Below are positions 50,862 through 60,835 of a stretch of DNA of 64,000 nt, one piece after another. The DNA is from Streptomyces sp. NBC_00490. GTDB lineage: Bacteria; Actinomycetota; Actinomycetes; Streptomycetales; Streptomycetaceae. The stretch's first letter is position 1. Each line of letters starts with the position of its first letter. Both the position numbers and the translations under genes were made by a program. The notes beneath the pieces were generated by a model. It did not search any database. It was not told where the DNA came from and saw nothing but the letters and a program-made list of their open reading frames with translations. Location: contig NZ_CP107869.1 in assembly GCF_036013645.1 (NCBI RefSeq), positions 6,634,001 to 6,698,000 of the forward strand, read 5' to 3'.

Positions 50862-51404
50862 TCAGTCCTCGAACGTCGCCGACAGCGCCTCCGCGAGCCC
50901 CGGCACCAGGGCGCCGCCCGTGAGGACCTCCGTCGGGGAGTCCTTCTCACGCAGTCGCAGGGCCGAGTCGCGGGTGCCGTCCCGCAGGACCGCGACCGTC
51001 ATGCGGACCTCCTGACGGTCGGGGTGCTTGGCGACCCACTGGGAGAGCTTCTTGTCGCTCAGGCCCTCCGGGACCGACGCCTCGGCGGACGGCGGGAGCA
51101 TCAGGCGCTCCACCGTCAGGGCGCAGCCGACGACCGGGTCGGGCCAGGCGATCGTGCCGAGGAACTCGTCCAGCGGCTTGCCCGCCGGGATCTCCTCCTG
51201 CTCGATCGGGGTGAGACCGGTGGTCGCCTGCTCGTCCTCCAGGCCGAGCTGGGCCGCGAGGCCCGGTTCCTGAGCGCGCAGCCGGGCGGTGTCTACGAGG
51301 GCGAAGAGGCGAGCGGGCTGGTCCCAGCCGAGGCCGGACACGTACTCGTCGATCTCGAGTACGGCCCGGGTCAGGGGGCTCGCTGCCATGGGTGTGTTGG
51401 ACAT
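50862..51404 (-). CDS. PPA1309-family conserved hypothetical protein
   Basis: A 180-residue soluble protein of an actinobacterial family of unknown function. It begins with a helix containing TRAVLEIDEYVSGLGWDQPA, then ARLFALVDTARL, and a strand-rich half with WPDPVVGCALTVERLMLPP and RMTVAVLRDGTRDSALRLR. No catalytic motif or membrane segment is seen. The ATG at 51404 is the first that fits the family; the longer frame upstream is rejected. It is divergent from the UPF0182 gene, its usual neighbour in actinobacteria, so both may belong to one envelope-related process. Confidence 0.8.
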   Translation of the reverse strand: MSNTPMAASPLTRAVLEIDEYVSGLGWDQPARLFALVDTARLRAQEPGLAAQLGLEDEQATTGLTPIEQEEIPAGKPLDEFLGTIAWPDPVVGCALTVERLMLPPSAEASVPEGLSDKKLSQWVAKHPDRQEVRMTVAVLRDGTRDSALRLREKDSPTEVLTGGALVPGLAEALSATFED

Positions 51405-51555
51405 GGTCACAATCCTGCCTCGTTCATGGCCCGAATCGGGAACCGAGTAAAGCGTGAGTAAGTTGCATAGGTGAGGGCCTACGATCACGTGGCCCACGGA
51501 CGGCCCGCGGGGACGCGGGTCTGACGGACCAACAGCGACTTTCGAGGTGCGCACC

Positions 51556-54498
51556 TTGGCTTTCCAGATGCCGGACCGCGGCGGAGGCCCGACGGGGCCA
51601 CGGATCAGAGTGGGCCGCCCGTCCCGGCGTGTCCGGACCCTGCTCATGACACTGGGCGTCCTTGCCGTGCTCGGCATGGCGTTCACCATGTTCGCCGGGT
51701 TCTGGACGGACTGGCTCTGGTACCGGTCGGTGAACTACTCGTCCGTGTTCACGACGACCCTGTGGACGAAGATCGGTCTGTTCTTCGTCTTCGGCCTGCT
51801 GATGGCCCTGGCGGTCGGCTTCAACATCTGGCTGGCGCACCGGCTGCGGCCACCGCTGAGCGCGATGTCGATGGAGCAGCAGAACCTCGACCGCTACCGC
51901 ATGGGCATCGCGCCCTACAAGAAGTGGCTGCTGCTGGGGATCACCGCGCTCGTCGGCCTCATCGCCGGCGCCTCGGCGTCGAGCCAGTGGCGGACCTGGC
52001 TGATGTGGGTCAACGGTGTGTCCTTCGGTGAGAAGGACCCGCAGTTCAAGCTCGACATCTCCTTCTTCACCTTCGACCTGCCCTGGTACCGGTTCCTGCT
52101 CGGCTTCGGCTTCGCAGCTGCGATCCTGTCCGTGATCGCCGCCGCGCTGACGCACTACCTGTACGGCGGGCTCAGGATCACCAGCCCGGGTGCGCGCGCC
52201 ACGGCCGCCGCCACGGGCCATCTGTCGGTGCTGATGGGCGTCTTCGTCGCCCTGAAGGCGGTGGCCTACTGGCTCGACCGGTACGGTCTCGCGGTCAAGT
52301 CCAGCGACTTCAAGGCGACCGACAACTGGACCGGCCTGAGGTACGTCGACGCGAACGCCTATCTGCCGGCCAAGACGATCCTGTTCTGCATCGCCGTCAT
52401 CTGCGCCCTGCTGTTCTTCGCCACCCTGTGGCGGCGCACCTGGCAGCTGCCCGTCATCGGCTTCGGTCTGATGGTGCTGTCGGCGATCCTCATCGGCGGC
52501 CTGTACCCGGCGATCGTCCAGAAGTTCCAGGTCCAGCCGAACGAGCAGGCCAAGGAAGCGCCGTACGTCACCAAGAACCTCAAGGCGACGCGCGAGGCGT
52601 ACGGCATCGACGACGCCGACGTCAACGAGTACGCGGGCACGTCCACGACCACGGACAAGACCAAGCTGCGCGACGACGTCGACAACACGGCCAGCATCCG
52701 CGTGGTGGACCCGAACATCGTCTCGCCGACGTTCCAGCAGCTTCAGCAGATGCGCAACTACTACGGGTTCCCGATCAACCTGGACGTCGACCGCTACACC
52801 AAGGACGGCAAGGACCAGGACACGGTCATCGGTCTGCGCGAGCTGAACCTCGCCGGCATTCCGAAGAACAACTGGATCAACGACCACTTCCGCTACACCC
52901 ACGGCTACGGCGTGGTCGCCGCCAAGGGCACCGCCGCCGACTCCGAGGGCCGCCCGGTCTTCACCGAGTCCGACCTGCCCTCGCAGGGCGACCTCGGCAC
53001 GTATCAGCAGCGGGTCTACTACGGCGAGAAGACCACCGAGTACTCGATCGTCGGCGGTCCCCAGAAGGAGATCGACTACTCCGACGACAGCGGCGAGAAG
53101 ACCTTCAGCTACAACGGCAAGAGCGGGGTCAACCTCTCCAACCCGGTCAACCGGGCCGCGTACGCGGTGGCGTTCAACGAGCCGCAGATCCTCTACTCCG
53201 GCGCGATCGGCGAGGGTTCGCGGATCCTGTACAACCGCACGCCCAAGGAGCGCGTCGAGGCGGTCGCCCCGTGGCTGACCATCGACGGCGACGCCTACCC
53301 GGCGGTCGTGGACGGGAAGATCCAGTGGATCGTCGACGCCTACACGACGACGAACGGCTACCCGTACTCGTCGCGTACGACCCTCGGTGACACCACGGCC
53401 GACTCGCTGACCGCGACGAACAACTCGCGCGCGGTGGTGGCCCAGCAGAACCAGGTCAACTACATCCGCAACTCGGTGAAGGCCACCGTCGACGCCTACA
53501 CCGGCCAGGTGAGCCTGTACCAGTGGGACACCAAGGACCCGGTCCTGAAGACCTGGATGAAGGCGTTCCCGGGCACGGTGAAGTCGAAGACCGCGATCTC
53601 GGACTCGCTGATGGCTCATCTGCGCTACCCGCAGGACCTGTTCAAGGTCCAGCGCGAGCTGCTCAGCCGGTACCACGTGAAGGACGCGACGACGTTCCTC
53701 AGCGGCTCCGAGGTGTGGCAGGTGCCGGACGACCCGACCAACACGTCGGGCGACGCGGTGCCGCCGTACTACCTGAGCATGAAGATGCCCGACCAGAAGG
53801 CGCAGGCGTTCTCGCTCACGACGACGTTCACGCCCAACGGCCGTGACCAGCTCAGCGCGTTCATGTCGGTCGACGCCGAGGCGGGGACCAGCGACTACGG
53901 CAAGATCAGAATCCTGAAACTGCCGACGAACACCACCGTCCCCGGACCCAAACAGGTGCAGAGCCAGTTCAACTCCGAACAGAACATCGCCGAGACCATC
54001 AGCCTCCTCAACAGAGGTGATTCCAAGGTGGAGTACGGCAACCTGCTGACGGTGCCGCTCGACGGAGGACTGCTGTACGTGGAGCCGGTCTACGTACGCG
54101 GTGGTGGACTGAAGTACCCGCTGCTGCGGAAGGTGTTGGTGACCTACGGAGGCAAGACCGCCTTCGAGGACACCCTCGACGAGGCCCTCAACAAGGTGTT
54201 CGGGGCGGACGGCGAGACCACCACGCCACCGGAGGACGACGGCGGGGACACCACGAAGCCGCCACCGACCTCCGACAACCCGACGGTCCAAGAGGCGTTG
54301 GACGACGCCCAGAAGGCCTTCGAGGACGGCCAGGCGGCCCTGAAGAAGGGCGACTGGGAGGCGTACGGCCTGGCGCAGAAGGACCTCGAGGAAGCGCTGC
54401 AACGGGCCGAGGACGCACAGTCCAAGGAGGACAAGACCGGCGGCAGCAGCCCGAGTCCGAGCGGCAGTCCGAGCCCGAGCAGCAGTCCCAGCGGCTGA
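51556..54498 (+). CDS. UPF0182 family membrane protein
   Basis: A 980-residue protein: about seven transmembrane helices in the first 320 residues (for example [17 protein letters not shown] and [20 protein letters not shown]), then a large extracytoplasmic domain and a Pro/Ser/acidic tail with a helix (about 915-960) and a Ser-Pro end. Function unknown; widespread in actinobacteria. I prefer the TTG at 51556 because GAGG lies 8 nt upstream; the GTG at 51547 overlaps that RBS. ATG 51568 is a third option. An initiator tRNA gene follows. Confidence 0.88.
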   Translation: MAFQMPDRGGGPTGPRIRVGRPSRRVRTLLMTLGVLAVLGMAFTMFAGFWTDWLWYRSVNYSSVFTTTLWTKIGLFFVFGLLMALAVGFNIWLAHRLRPPLSAMSMEQQNLDRYRMGIAPYKKWLLLGITALVGLIAGASASSQWRTWLMWVNGVSFGEKDPQFKLDISFFTFDLPWYRFLLGFGFAAAILSVIAAALTHYLYGGLRITSPGARATAAATGHLSVLMGVFVALKAVAYWLDRYGLAVKSSDFKATDNWTGLRYVDANAYLPAKTILFCIAVICALLFFATLWRRTWQLPVIGFGLMVLSAILIGGLYPAIVQKFQVQPNEQAKEAPYVTKNLKATREAYGIDDADVNEYAGTSTTTDKTKLRDDVDNTASIRVVDPNIVSPTFQQLQQMRNYYGFPINLDVDRYTKDGKDQDTVIGLRELNLAGIPKNNWINDHFRYTHGYGVVAAKGTAADSEGRPVFTESDLPSQGDLGTYQQRVYYGEKTTEYSIVGGPQKEIDYSDDSGEKTFSYNGKSGVNLSNPVNRAAYAVAFNEPQILYSGAIGEGSRILYNRTPKERVEAVAPWLTIDGDAYPAVVDGKIQWIVDAYTTTNGYPYSSRTTLGDTTADSLTATNNSRAVVAQQNQVNYIRNSVKATVDAYTGQVSLYQWDTKDPVLKTWMKAFPGTVKSKTAISDSLMAHLRYPQDLFKVQRELLSRYHVKDATTFLSGSEVWQVPDDPTNTSGDAVPPYYLSMKMPDQKAQAFSLTTTFTPNGRDQLSAFMSVDAEAGTSDYGKIRILKLPTNTTVPGPKQVQSQFNSEQNIAETISLLNRGDSKVEYGNLLTVPLDGGLLYVEPVYVRGGGLKYPLLRKVLVTYGGKTAFEDTLDEALNKVFGADGETTTPPEDDGGDTTKPPPTSDNPTVQEALDDAQKAFEDGQAALKKGDWEAYGLAQKDLEEALQRAEDAQSKEDKTGGSSPSPSGSPSPSSSPSG

Positions 54499-54538
54499 CC
54501 GGTTCCTGAGCTGGTCAAATGCCCCTCCCGCGCCGTGG

Positions 54539-54544
54539 TACGGT
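54539..54544 (+). promoter_or_regulatory. -10 element TACGGT of the first tRNA-fMet gene
   Basis: TACGGT lies 13 nt before the mature 5' end at 54558. The -35 is unclear. Confidence 0.45.
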
Positions 54545-54557
54545 TTGAACACAACGG

Positions 54558-54631
54558 CGCGGGGTGGAGCAGCTCGGTAGCTCGCTGGGCTCATAACCCA
54601 GAGGTCGCAGGTTCAAATCCTGTCCCCGCTA
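54558..54631 (+). tRNA. tRNA-fMet (CAT), initiator, copy 1
   Basis: A 74-nt cloverleaf with anticodon CAT at 54592-54594. Three G:C pairs (GGG/CCC) next to the anticodon loop and a mismatched first pair, C1 with T72, mark it as initiator rather than elongator. D loop GCAGCTCGGTAGC and T arm GCAGGTTCAAATCCTG are normal. CCA is not encoded. A 15-bp terminator follows. Confidence 0.96.
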
Positions 54632-54638
54632 CTGAAAA

Positions 54639-54675
54639 CGAAGGCCCGGATCCTGATCAAGGATCCGGGCCTTCG
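54639..54675. terminator. Terminator of tRNA-fMet copy 1
   Basis: Arms CGAAGGCCCGGATCC (54639-54653) and GGATCCGGGCCTTCG (54661-54675), loop TGATCAA. Confidence 0.88.
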
Positions 54676-54838
54676 TGGTGTGCGAACGCATGTGCCGGAC
54701 AGAGGGACGGCTGTGCCGCCGTGGGGAGTTGGGCGAACTGTGTTTGACTTGTCTCTCTGTGGGCATGTCGACAAAACGCTGAAGTGACCTCACTGGCTGC
54801 GGTATACCAGGTGTACCCAGGTTGCAGGTGGTGCGACG

Positions 54839-56671
54839 ATGGACGTTATGGGGGACAAGGCAACTCTGTTGGAGACAGGGCGGTTTGAGCAGTCTGCTGA
54901 CTTTGTGCAGTCTGCCGATCTTGTGCAGCCTTCCGACCGGGACGAGACCGGTGAGGCCGCCGAGGAAGCAAGGCAGCGGCTCGCCGCGGAAGCCGGCGAT
55001 GTCGAGGCGATGAGCGTCCTCGGGGCCATGCTGCTGCGCCGCGGTGATCTCGACGGAGCCGAACCCCAGCTGCGTGCCGCCACCGCCGCGGGTGACCGGG
55101 CCGCCGCCAACAACCTGGGCGTCCTGCTGCACCAGCGCGGATACGCCGACGACGCCGCCGGATGGTGGCGGATCGCCGCCGTCGCCGGGTCCGCCGCGGC
55201 CGCGCACGCGCTGGGCCGCCACCACCGGGAGAAGGGCGACGAGCCCGCCGCCGAGTACTGGCTGCGCCAGTCCGCCGAGCAGGGGCACGCCCTCGGCGCG
55301 TACGCGCTCGCCGATCTGCTGGAGCACCGCGGGGACGCCGCGGCCGGGCAGTGGATGCGCGCCGCGGCCGAGCGGGGGCACCGTGAGGCGGCCTACCGGC
55401 TGGCGCGCGCTCTTGATCGCGAAGTGTCCGCCGAAGGGGACGACGGGCCCGACAACGGTGTCTCCCCGGCGGCCGAGCAGTGGTACCGGCAGGCCGCCGC
55501 GCGCGGACACCGGCGGGCCGCGCTGCACCTCGGCGCGATCCTGGAGCGGCGCGGTGAGCTGAAGGAGGCCGGGCGCTGGTATCTGACCTCCGCCAAGGAC
55601 GGCGAGGCACGGGCCGCCTGCGCCCTCGGGTTCCTGATGCGTGACGCGGGAGACGTCGAGAGCGCCGCGGTCTGGTGGCTGCGTGCCGCTCAGGACGGGG
55701 ACGGCAACGCGGCGAACGCGCTGGGGGCGCTGCACGCCGAGCGGGGCGAGACACAGACCGCCGAGCGGTGGTACCGGGCCGCGATGGACGCCGGTGACGT
55801 CAACGGCGCGTACAACCTCGGGCTGCTCTGCGCCGAGCAGGCGCGGACCGCGCAGGCCGAGCAGTGGTACCGGCGGGCGGCGTACGCCGGACACCGGGAG
55901 GCGGCGAACGCGCTGGCGATCCTGCTGCTGCAGGGCGGGGACACCGCCGGGGCCGAGCCGTGGTTCTCCAAGGCGGCCGAGGCCGGGAGCGTGGACGCGG
56001 CGTTCAACCTCGGGATCCTCTTCGCGGGGCGGGGCGAGGACGCCGTCGCGCTGCGGTGGTACGAGCGGGCCGCGGCCGCCGGGCACACCGAGGCGGCGCT
56101 CCAGGTCGGGATCGCGCGACTGCGGGACGGGGACGAGGCGGCGGCGGAGCGGCATCTGCGGTGTGCGGCGGGAGGAGGCAGCTCGGAGGCGGCGTACCGG
56201 CTGGCGACCGTGCTGGACGCCCGGCGCCCGCCCGTGCCCGCGCATGAGCTGGGGGAGCCGGTCCACTCCTCCAAGAGCGAGTGCGAGGAGTGGTACGAGC
56301 GGGCGGCGTCCCAGGGGCATCGGCGGGCGCAGGTGCGGGTGGGCATGCTGGCCGCTGCCCGCGGGGATGTCGTGGGGGCGGCTCGCTGGTACCGGGAGGC
56401 GGCCGAGGCGGGCTCCCGCAACGGTGCCTTCAATCTCGGGCTGCTGCTGGCCCGGGAGGGGAGCGAGCCCGAGGCGGCGGTGTGGTGGACCCGTGCGGCG
56501 GACGCGGGGCACGGGCGGGCGGCTTTGCGGCTCGCCCTGGTCTACGCGCGTCGTGGGGAGCTCGCGGAGGGCCAGCGCTGGGCCGACCGGGCCGTGACGC
56601 TGGGACCGCGGGAGGTGTCGGAGCGGGCGGCTCGTCTGCGGGACGCGCTGCGGCAGGAACTGTCGGCCTGA
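54839..56671 (+). CDS. Sel1/TPR-repeat protein
   Basis: A 610-residue protein made of about a dozen Sel1-like/TPR repeats from residue 45 to the C-terminus. Each unit has the pattern A-xx-LG-xL...A-xx-W(Y/W)xxAAxxGHxxAA, for example AEQWYRQAAARGHRRAALHLG. Such solenoids bind proteins; no enzymatic domain is attached and there is no signal peptide, so it should be a cytoplasmic scaffold. ATG 54839 has AGGTGG 6 nt upstream; ATG 54848 is possible. It lies between two identical initiator tRNA genes and is probably transcribed alone. Confidence 0.88.
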   Translation: MDVMGDKATLLETGRFEQSADFVQSADLVQPSDRDETGEAAEEARQRLAAEAGDVEAMSVLGAMLLRRGDLDGAEPQLRAATAAGDRAAANNLGVLLHQRGYADDAAGWWRIAAVAGSAAAAHALGRHHREKGDEPAAEYWLRQSAEQGHALGAYALADLLEHRGDAAAGQWMRAAAERGHREAAYRLARALDREVSAEGDDGPDNGVSPAAEQWYRQAAARGHRRAALHLGAILERRGELKEAGRWYLTSAKDGEARAACALGFLMRDAGDVESAAVWWLRAAQDGDGNAANALGALHAERGETQTAERWYRAAMDAGDVNGAYNLGLLCAEQARTAQAEQWYRRAAYAGHREAANALAILLLQGGDTAGAEPWFSKAAEAGSVDAAFNLGILFAGRGEDAVALRWYERAAAAGHTEAALQVGIARLRDGDEAAAERHLRCAAGGGSSEAAYRLATVLDARRPPVPAHELGEPVHSSKSECEEWYERAASQGHRRAQVRVGMLAAARGDVVGAARWYREAAEAGSRNGAFNLGLLLAREGSEPEAAVWWTRAADAGHGRAALRLALVYARRGELAEGQRWADRAVTLGPREVSERAARLRDALRQELSA

Positions 56672-56704
56672 CGGGCCGGCTCCGGGGACCGTGGGAAAAG
56701 CGAT

Positions 56705-56734
56705 TTGCTTCCGTCCTCCGCGTTGACGTAGTGT
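56705..56734 (+). promoter_or_regulatory. Promoter of the second tRNA-fMet gene
   Basis: TTGCTT (56705-56710), 18-bp spacer, TAGTGT (56729-56734). The expected start, about 56741, is a few bases before the mature 5' end at 56747. Confidence 0.55.
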
Positions 56735-56746
56735 TCATTTCACCGA

Positions 56747-56820
56747 CGCGGGGTGGAGCAGCTCGGTAGCTCGCTGGGCTCATAACCCAGAGGTCGCAGG
56801 TTCAAATCCTGTCCCCGCTA
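56747..56820 (+). tRNA. tRNA-fMet (CAT), initiator, copy 2
   Basis: A 74-nt gene identical over its full length to copy 1 at 54558-54631, with the same GGG/CCC anticodon-stem pairs and C1/T72 mismatch. The five bases after it (CTGAA) are also the same, but upstream sequence and terminator differ, so only the gene itself is shared. Confidence 0.96.
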
Positions 56821-56827
56821 CTGAAGG

Positions 56828-56869
56828 CCGAGGGCCGGAATCCAGAAGGATTCCGGCCCTCGGTGTTTC
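56828..56869. terminator. Terminator of tRNA-fMet copy 2
   Basis: Arms 56828-56843 and 56848-56863 (16 bp, loop AGAA), followed by TGTTTC. It also closes the convergent ABC importer operon, which ends at 56871. Confidence 0.9.
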
Positions 56870-56870
56870 T

Positions 56871-58007
56871 TCATCGCCGGTGGCCCACCGCCTCCTCGTA
56901 CAGGGTGCGGTCGACTGTCCTGGACTCCGGCAGCGGGTCGCCCTCGAAGACTCCTTGCGCGGTGTATGCCGCTTGCAGACGGTCGGTCGTGCCTTCGCGG
57001 ATCTCCCAGTCCATCCGCAGGGACGGGGTCGAGCGGAGGATCCGCTGGTCGGCCTTCAGGAGTTTCGCCAGGTAGGTGACGTAGGCCTCGTCCTTCTTGT
57101 AGTCCGTCGCGAAGTACGAGTTCACCGTGCGGATGTACGCCCGGAGCAGGGCCACTCCCGCGTCCACGTCCCGCTGGAGCAGTGAGGGGCCGTACAGCAT
57201 GCCGCCCAGCGGCTCGCCCTGCGGCTGGCCGCCGAGGAAGGCGTAGGCGGGCTGTCCGTCGACCTTGCGCCACACCGGGTCCAGGAGCCAGGCCGAGTCG
57301 ACGCCGCCGTTCTCCAGGGCGGTGAGGACGTCCGCGGAGCCCAGCTGCTGGTACTGGATCCTGTCGAGGGCGCCGCCGTGCTTCTCCAGGGCCTTTTCCA
57401 TGGGGTACGCGATGACGGAGCCCTTGCCGATCATCGTGCCGAGTCTGCGGCCGGCCATGGACACGTGGGACGCGCTCTCGCCGTCCTTCAGCCGCACCCA
57501 CAGGCCGCTCTTCGAGCCGGGGTCCGGTGAGAAGTTCCCCGCGACCCACTTGATGTCGAAGCCGCCCCGGAGACCGTTCATCACGGCCGCCTCCGGAGCC
57601 GCCCAGATCGCGTCGAGGTCGCCCTTGGCGAGCAGGGGCAGCGCGTCCGGCGTGGGGAGGACCTTGAGGGTGACGTCCAGGCCCTCACGTGCGAACTCGC
57701 CCTTGTCCAACGCCACTTGCAGCGGTGCCACGTACTCGGCGCTCAGCGTCCCCGTCGCGATCGTCAGCTTCCGCCTCTCCGCCAGGGGCTTCGGGGCCGG
57801 TGCGCCGGGCTGGCAGCGGGCCGGCAGACGGCTCGGGGAGAGGTCGGCCGGGTCCGTCCAGGACGTGGCGCCACAGCCCTCCACCGGGCTGATCGTGCGC
57901 TTCCCGGCGTCCGCCCGCGGTGCGTTGTCCTCGTACGGCGACGAGCAGGCCGCCGAGGTCAGCAGTACGGCGGTCAGCGCCGCCACCACACACGTCCGTC
58001 CCCTCAT
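56871..58007 (-). CDS. NitT/Tau-type ABC transporter substrate-binding lipoprotein
   Basis: A 378-residue exported lipoprotein: signal peptide with lipobox LTSAAC (Cys21), then a 50-residue linker containing two Cys, then a type-II periplasmic binding domain of the SsuA/TauA/NMT1 group (ATGTLSAEYVAPLQVALDKG, GLDVTLKVLPTPDALPLLAKG, DAIWAAPEAAVMNG). Ligands of this group include sulfonates, nitrate and pyrimidine precursors; the sequence does not single one out. ATG 58007 overlaps the permease stop (ATGA). It is the last gene of a three-gene operon. Confidence 0.9.
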   Translation of the reverse strand: MRGRTCVVAALTAVLLTSAACSSPYEDNAPRADAGKRTISPVEGCGATSWTDPADLSPSRLPARCQPGAPAPKPLAERRKLTIATGTLSAEYVAPLQVALDKGEFAREGLDVTLKVLPTPDALPLLAKGDLDAIWAAPEAAVMNGLRGGFDIKWVAGNFSPDPGSKSGLWVRLKDGESASHVSMAGRRLGTMIGKGSVIAYPMEKALEKHGGALDRIQYQQLGSADVLTALENGGVDSAWLLDPVWRKVDGQPAYAFLGGQPQGEPLGGMLYGPSLLQRDVDAGVALLRAYIRTVNSYFATDYKKDEAYVTYLAKLLKADQRILRSTPSLRMDWEIREGTTDRLQAAYTAQGVFEGDPLPESRTVDRTLYEEAVGHRR

Positions 58008-58860
58008 GACTGCCCCCGTCCACGGTCCCGCGGTGCCCAGGGGGTGAGCAACCGGCCCACCACCCGCACCAGTTCGGAGAAGACGACCCCCAGGGCCGCC
58101 ACACAGACGATCCCCACGAACATCACGTCGTTCTGGAACAGCGCGCGGGAGTCGAAGATCAGATGGCCCAGGCCGTTCGTCGCCGCGATCTGCTCCGAGG
58201 CGACGATCACCAGCACGGCCACGCCCGCCGCTATGCGGGCGCCCACCAGGACCGACGGCAGTGACGCCGGCAGCAGGACGTGGCGGAACATCTGCCAGGG
58301 CGAGGCGCCGAAGACCTGGCCCGCGTCGCGGTGGCCTGCCGGGATCGACATGACCGCGGACATCGTCGAGATCCACACGAAGAAGAAGACCGTGGCCGCG
58401 ACCAGGGCCACCTGCGGGCCCTCGCCCAGGCCGAACATGTTCAGGAAGATCGGCAGCAGGGCCAGTTTCGGGACCACGTACAGGGCGTCCAGCAGGGGCT
58501 CCAGTGCCGCTCTGACCAGGGAGAGCGAGCCCATCAGCAGGCCCAGCGCGTACCCGGCGGCCGTGCCCACCGCGTAGCCCGCCACGACGCGCTTCGACGT
58601 GGCCCATACGTCCGGCCACAGGTCGCCCTCCGCGGCCCGGTCCCAGCCGTCCGCGAAGATCGTGGACGGTGCGGGGTAGACACGGGAGTCGATCCAGGCG
58701 CGGTCGGCGGCCAGTTGCCACAGGAGGACCAGGAACAGCGGGACGGCCGCGGCCAGGGACAGTTCCAGGGCGCGTCGGCGCCTGTGGGTGCGTACGGGAT
58801 GGAGCTCGTGCGGGCCCGGGGCGCGGACCAGGACGGACTCCCGTGCGGGAGCGGTCGTCG

Positions 58861-58864
<4 letters not shown>
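58004..58864 (-). CDS. NitT/Tau-type ABC transporter permease
   Basis: A 286-residue membrane protein with six TM helices and a BPD_transp_1 domain of the SsuC/TauC type. The docking loop is visible around AGQVFGASPWQMFRHVLLPA, and the N-terminal HRRRRALELSLAAAVPLFLV marks entry into the first helix. ATG 58864 overlaps the ATPase stop (ATGA at 58861-58864), which rules out the longer upstream frame. It forms the channel for the lipoprotein encoded after it. Confidence 0.9.
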
Positions 58865-59628
<764 letters not shown>

Positions 59629-59717
59629 GGGGTCTCCTCGCGGAGTGCGGAACGGACTGGTGGGTGCCGATGACCATATGACGGCCCGTCAGATCCGGGA
59701 AGCCTGTAGACAGCACA

Positions 59718-59747
59718 AAGCCCCGGCGCCCTTGGGGGCCGGGGCTT
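59718..59747. terminator. Terminator of the Fur-family gene
   Basis: Arms AAGCCCCGGC (59718-59727) and GCCGGGGCTT (59738-59747), downstream of the minus-strand stop at 59759. Confidence 0.8.
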
Positions 59748-59758
59748 CGGAAGCGGGG

Positions 59759-60175
59759 CTACGCCGCCGCGCAGTTCGGGCAGACGCCGCGGTACGTCAC
59801 CTCGACGCCCGAGACCGTGAAGCCGAAGCGCTCCGAGTCGGGGAGGTCGGTGAGCGGGTCGCCGCTCGGGTGGACGTCGCGGATCGCGCCGCACTGGGCG
59901 CAGACCAGGTGGTGGTGCGGCCGGTGCGCGTTCGGGTCGTACCGCTTGGCGCGCTTGTCGGTGGCGACCTCGAGCACCTCGCCGAGGGAGACCAGCTCGC
60001 CCAGCGTGTTGTAGACGGTCGCGCGGGAGATCTCGGGCAGCTTGGCGACGGCCCGTGCGTGGACCTCGTCGGCCGTCAGGTGGACGTGATCGCCGTCGAG
60101 GACCTCGGCCACGACACGCCGCTGCGCGGTCATCCGCCATCCGCGGCCGCGCAGTCGTTCCAGAAGGTCACTCAT
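59759..60175 (-). CDS. Fur-family metal/peroxide-responsive repressor
   Basis: A 138-residue Fur-type regulator. The winged-helix half includes RMTAQRRVVAEVL and the recognition helix SRATVYNTLGEL (50-61). The second half has the HHH cluster at 87-89 and structural-zinc Cys92/Cys95 (CAQC) and Cys132/Cys135 (CPNC). Sequence alone does not tell Fur, Zur, Nur or PerR apart. ATG 60175 is chosen because the longer frame runs through the promoter. TGGACAATGTCCA covers its -35, so autoregulation is likely. A CBS-pair gene lies upstream on the same strand. Confidence 0.9.
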   Translation of the reverse strand: MSDLLERLRGRGWRMTAQRRVVAEVLDGDHVHLTADEVHARAVAKLPEISRATVYNTLGELVSLGEVLEVATDKRAKRYDPNAHRPHHHLVCAQCGAIRDVHPSGDPLTDLPDSERFGFTVSGVEVTYRGVCPNCAAA

Positions 60176-60221
60176 AGGGGTCACCTTAACAGCAAGGGGG
60201 ACCAGGCTCCGAATAGGTGTG

Positions 60222-60255
60222 AATTTAGAGTGCACCTCGAGTTGGACAATGTCCA
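60222..60255 (-). promoter_or_regulatory. Promoter and candidate operator of the Fur-family gene
   Basis: Minus strand: -35 TTGTCC (60249-60244), 16-bp spacer, -10 TAAATT (60227-60222). The 5-3-5 palindrome TGGACAATGTCCA (60243-60255) overlaps the -35 box. A second inverted pair AGGTG (60215-60219) / CACCT (60233-60237) brackets the -10. Confidence 0.6.
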
Positions 60256-60262
60256 GTGTGGC

Positions 60263-60296
60263 GGGGGGCGTGCCGGGTCCGCCCGGCCCACCCCCC
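60263..60296. terminator. Terminator of the CBS-pair gene
   Basis: GGGGGG (60263-60268) pairs with CCCCCC (60291-60296), and inner GCCGGG (60272-60277) with CCCGGC (60282-60287). It lies just downstream of the minus-strand stop at 60307. Confidence 0.7.
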
Positions 60297-60306
60297 GGTA
60301 CTGCGC

Positions 60307-60699
60307 TCAGGCCGGGACGTGCTGTCGTGCCGGTGCCCAGCAGCGGATGATGTCGCGGACCGAGACGATGCCGACCGGCTCGCCGTGGTCCAGGACGATG
60401 AGGTGTCGGAAGCCGCCGTGGGTCATGGCCCGGGCCGCCTCCTCCAGGGTCCAGGACGGTGTCGCGAAGACGACGTCGGTGGTGGCGTGGTCGTGGACGC
60501 GTTCCGTGTCCGGGCTCTGGCCCAGTCCCACGGCATTGAGGACGTCGCGTTCGGTGAGGATGCCGATGCCGCCGGCGTCGGGGTCGTGGATCACGGCCGC
60601 GCCGACGCGCCGGGCTGACATCAGGGCGGCGGCTTGGCGGAGGGTGTGGGCGGGGCCGATGGTGAGGACCACCGTGCTCATGGCGTCGCGGACGAGCAT
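60307..60699 (-). CDS. CBS-domain pair protein
   Basis: A 130-residue protein consisting of two CBS domains (about 1-65 and 66-130) and nothing else. Typical turns are GIGILTERDVLNAV in the first and PVGIVSVRDIIRC in the second. Stand-alone CBS pairs bind adenosine nucleotides and act as energy or redox sensors; the partner is unknown. ATG 60699 has GGAGGTGA upstream on the minus strand. It sits between hisN and the Fur-family gene, with separate terminator and promoter. Confidence 0.88.
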   Translation of the reverse strand: MLVRDAMSTVVLTIGPAHTLRQAAALMSARRVGAAVIHDPDAGGIGILTERDVLNAVGLGQSPDTERVHDHATTDVVFATPSWTLEEAARAMTHGGFRHLIVLDHGEPVGIVSVRDIIRCWAPARQHVPA

Positions 60700-60720
60700 G
60701 GGTGCGGAGTCACCTCCTAC

Positions 60721-60746
60721 GAATCCCCGGGATAGTTCGAGGATTC
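60721..60746. promoter_or_regulatory. Inverted repeat upstream of the CBS-pair gene
   Basis: GAATCC (60721-60726) and GGATTC (60741-60746), 14 nt apart, about 22-47 bp upstream of the CBS gene start. A possible operator; the binding protein is unknown. Confidence 0.35.
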
Positions 60747-60835
60747 ACAAGTTCACAAATGAGGGTCCCCTCAGAGTCGCAGGCAAAGCGAGAGTCAACA
60801 AGGGGGCGCGTGCGGCCGATTGAGGGCGTACGCGC

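Noticed and set aside
54558..56820. tRNA-fMet pair as attachment sites of an integrated element
   Set aside because: The copies are complete genes with own promoters and terminators, and the DNA between them carries no integrase, excisionase or transfer gene.
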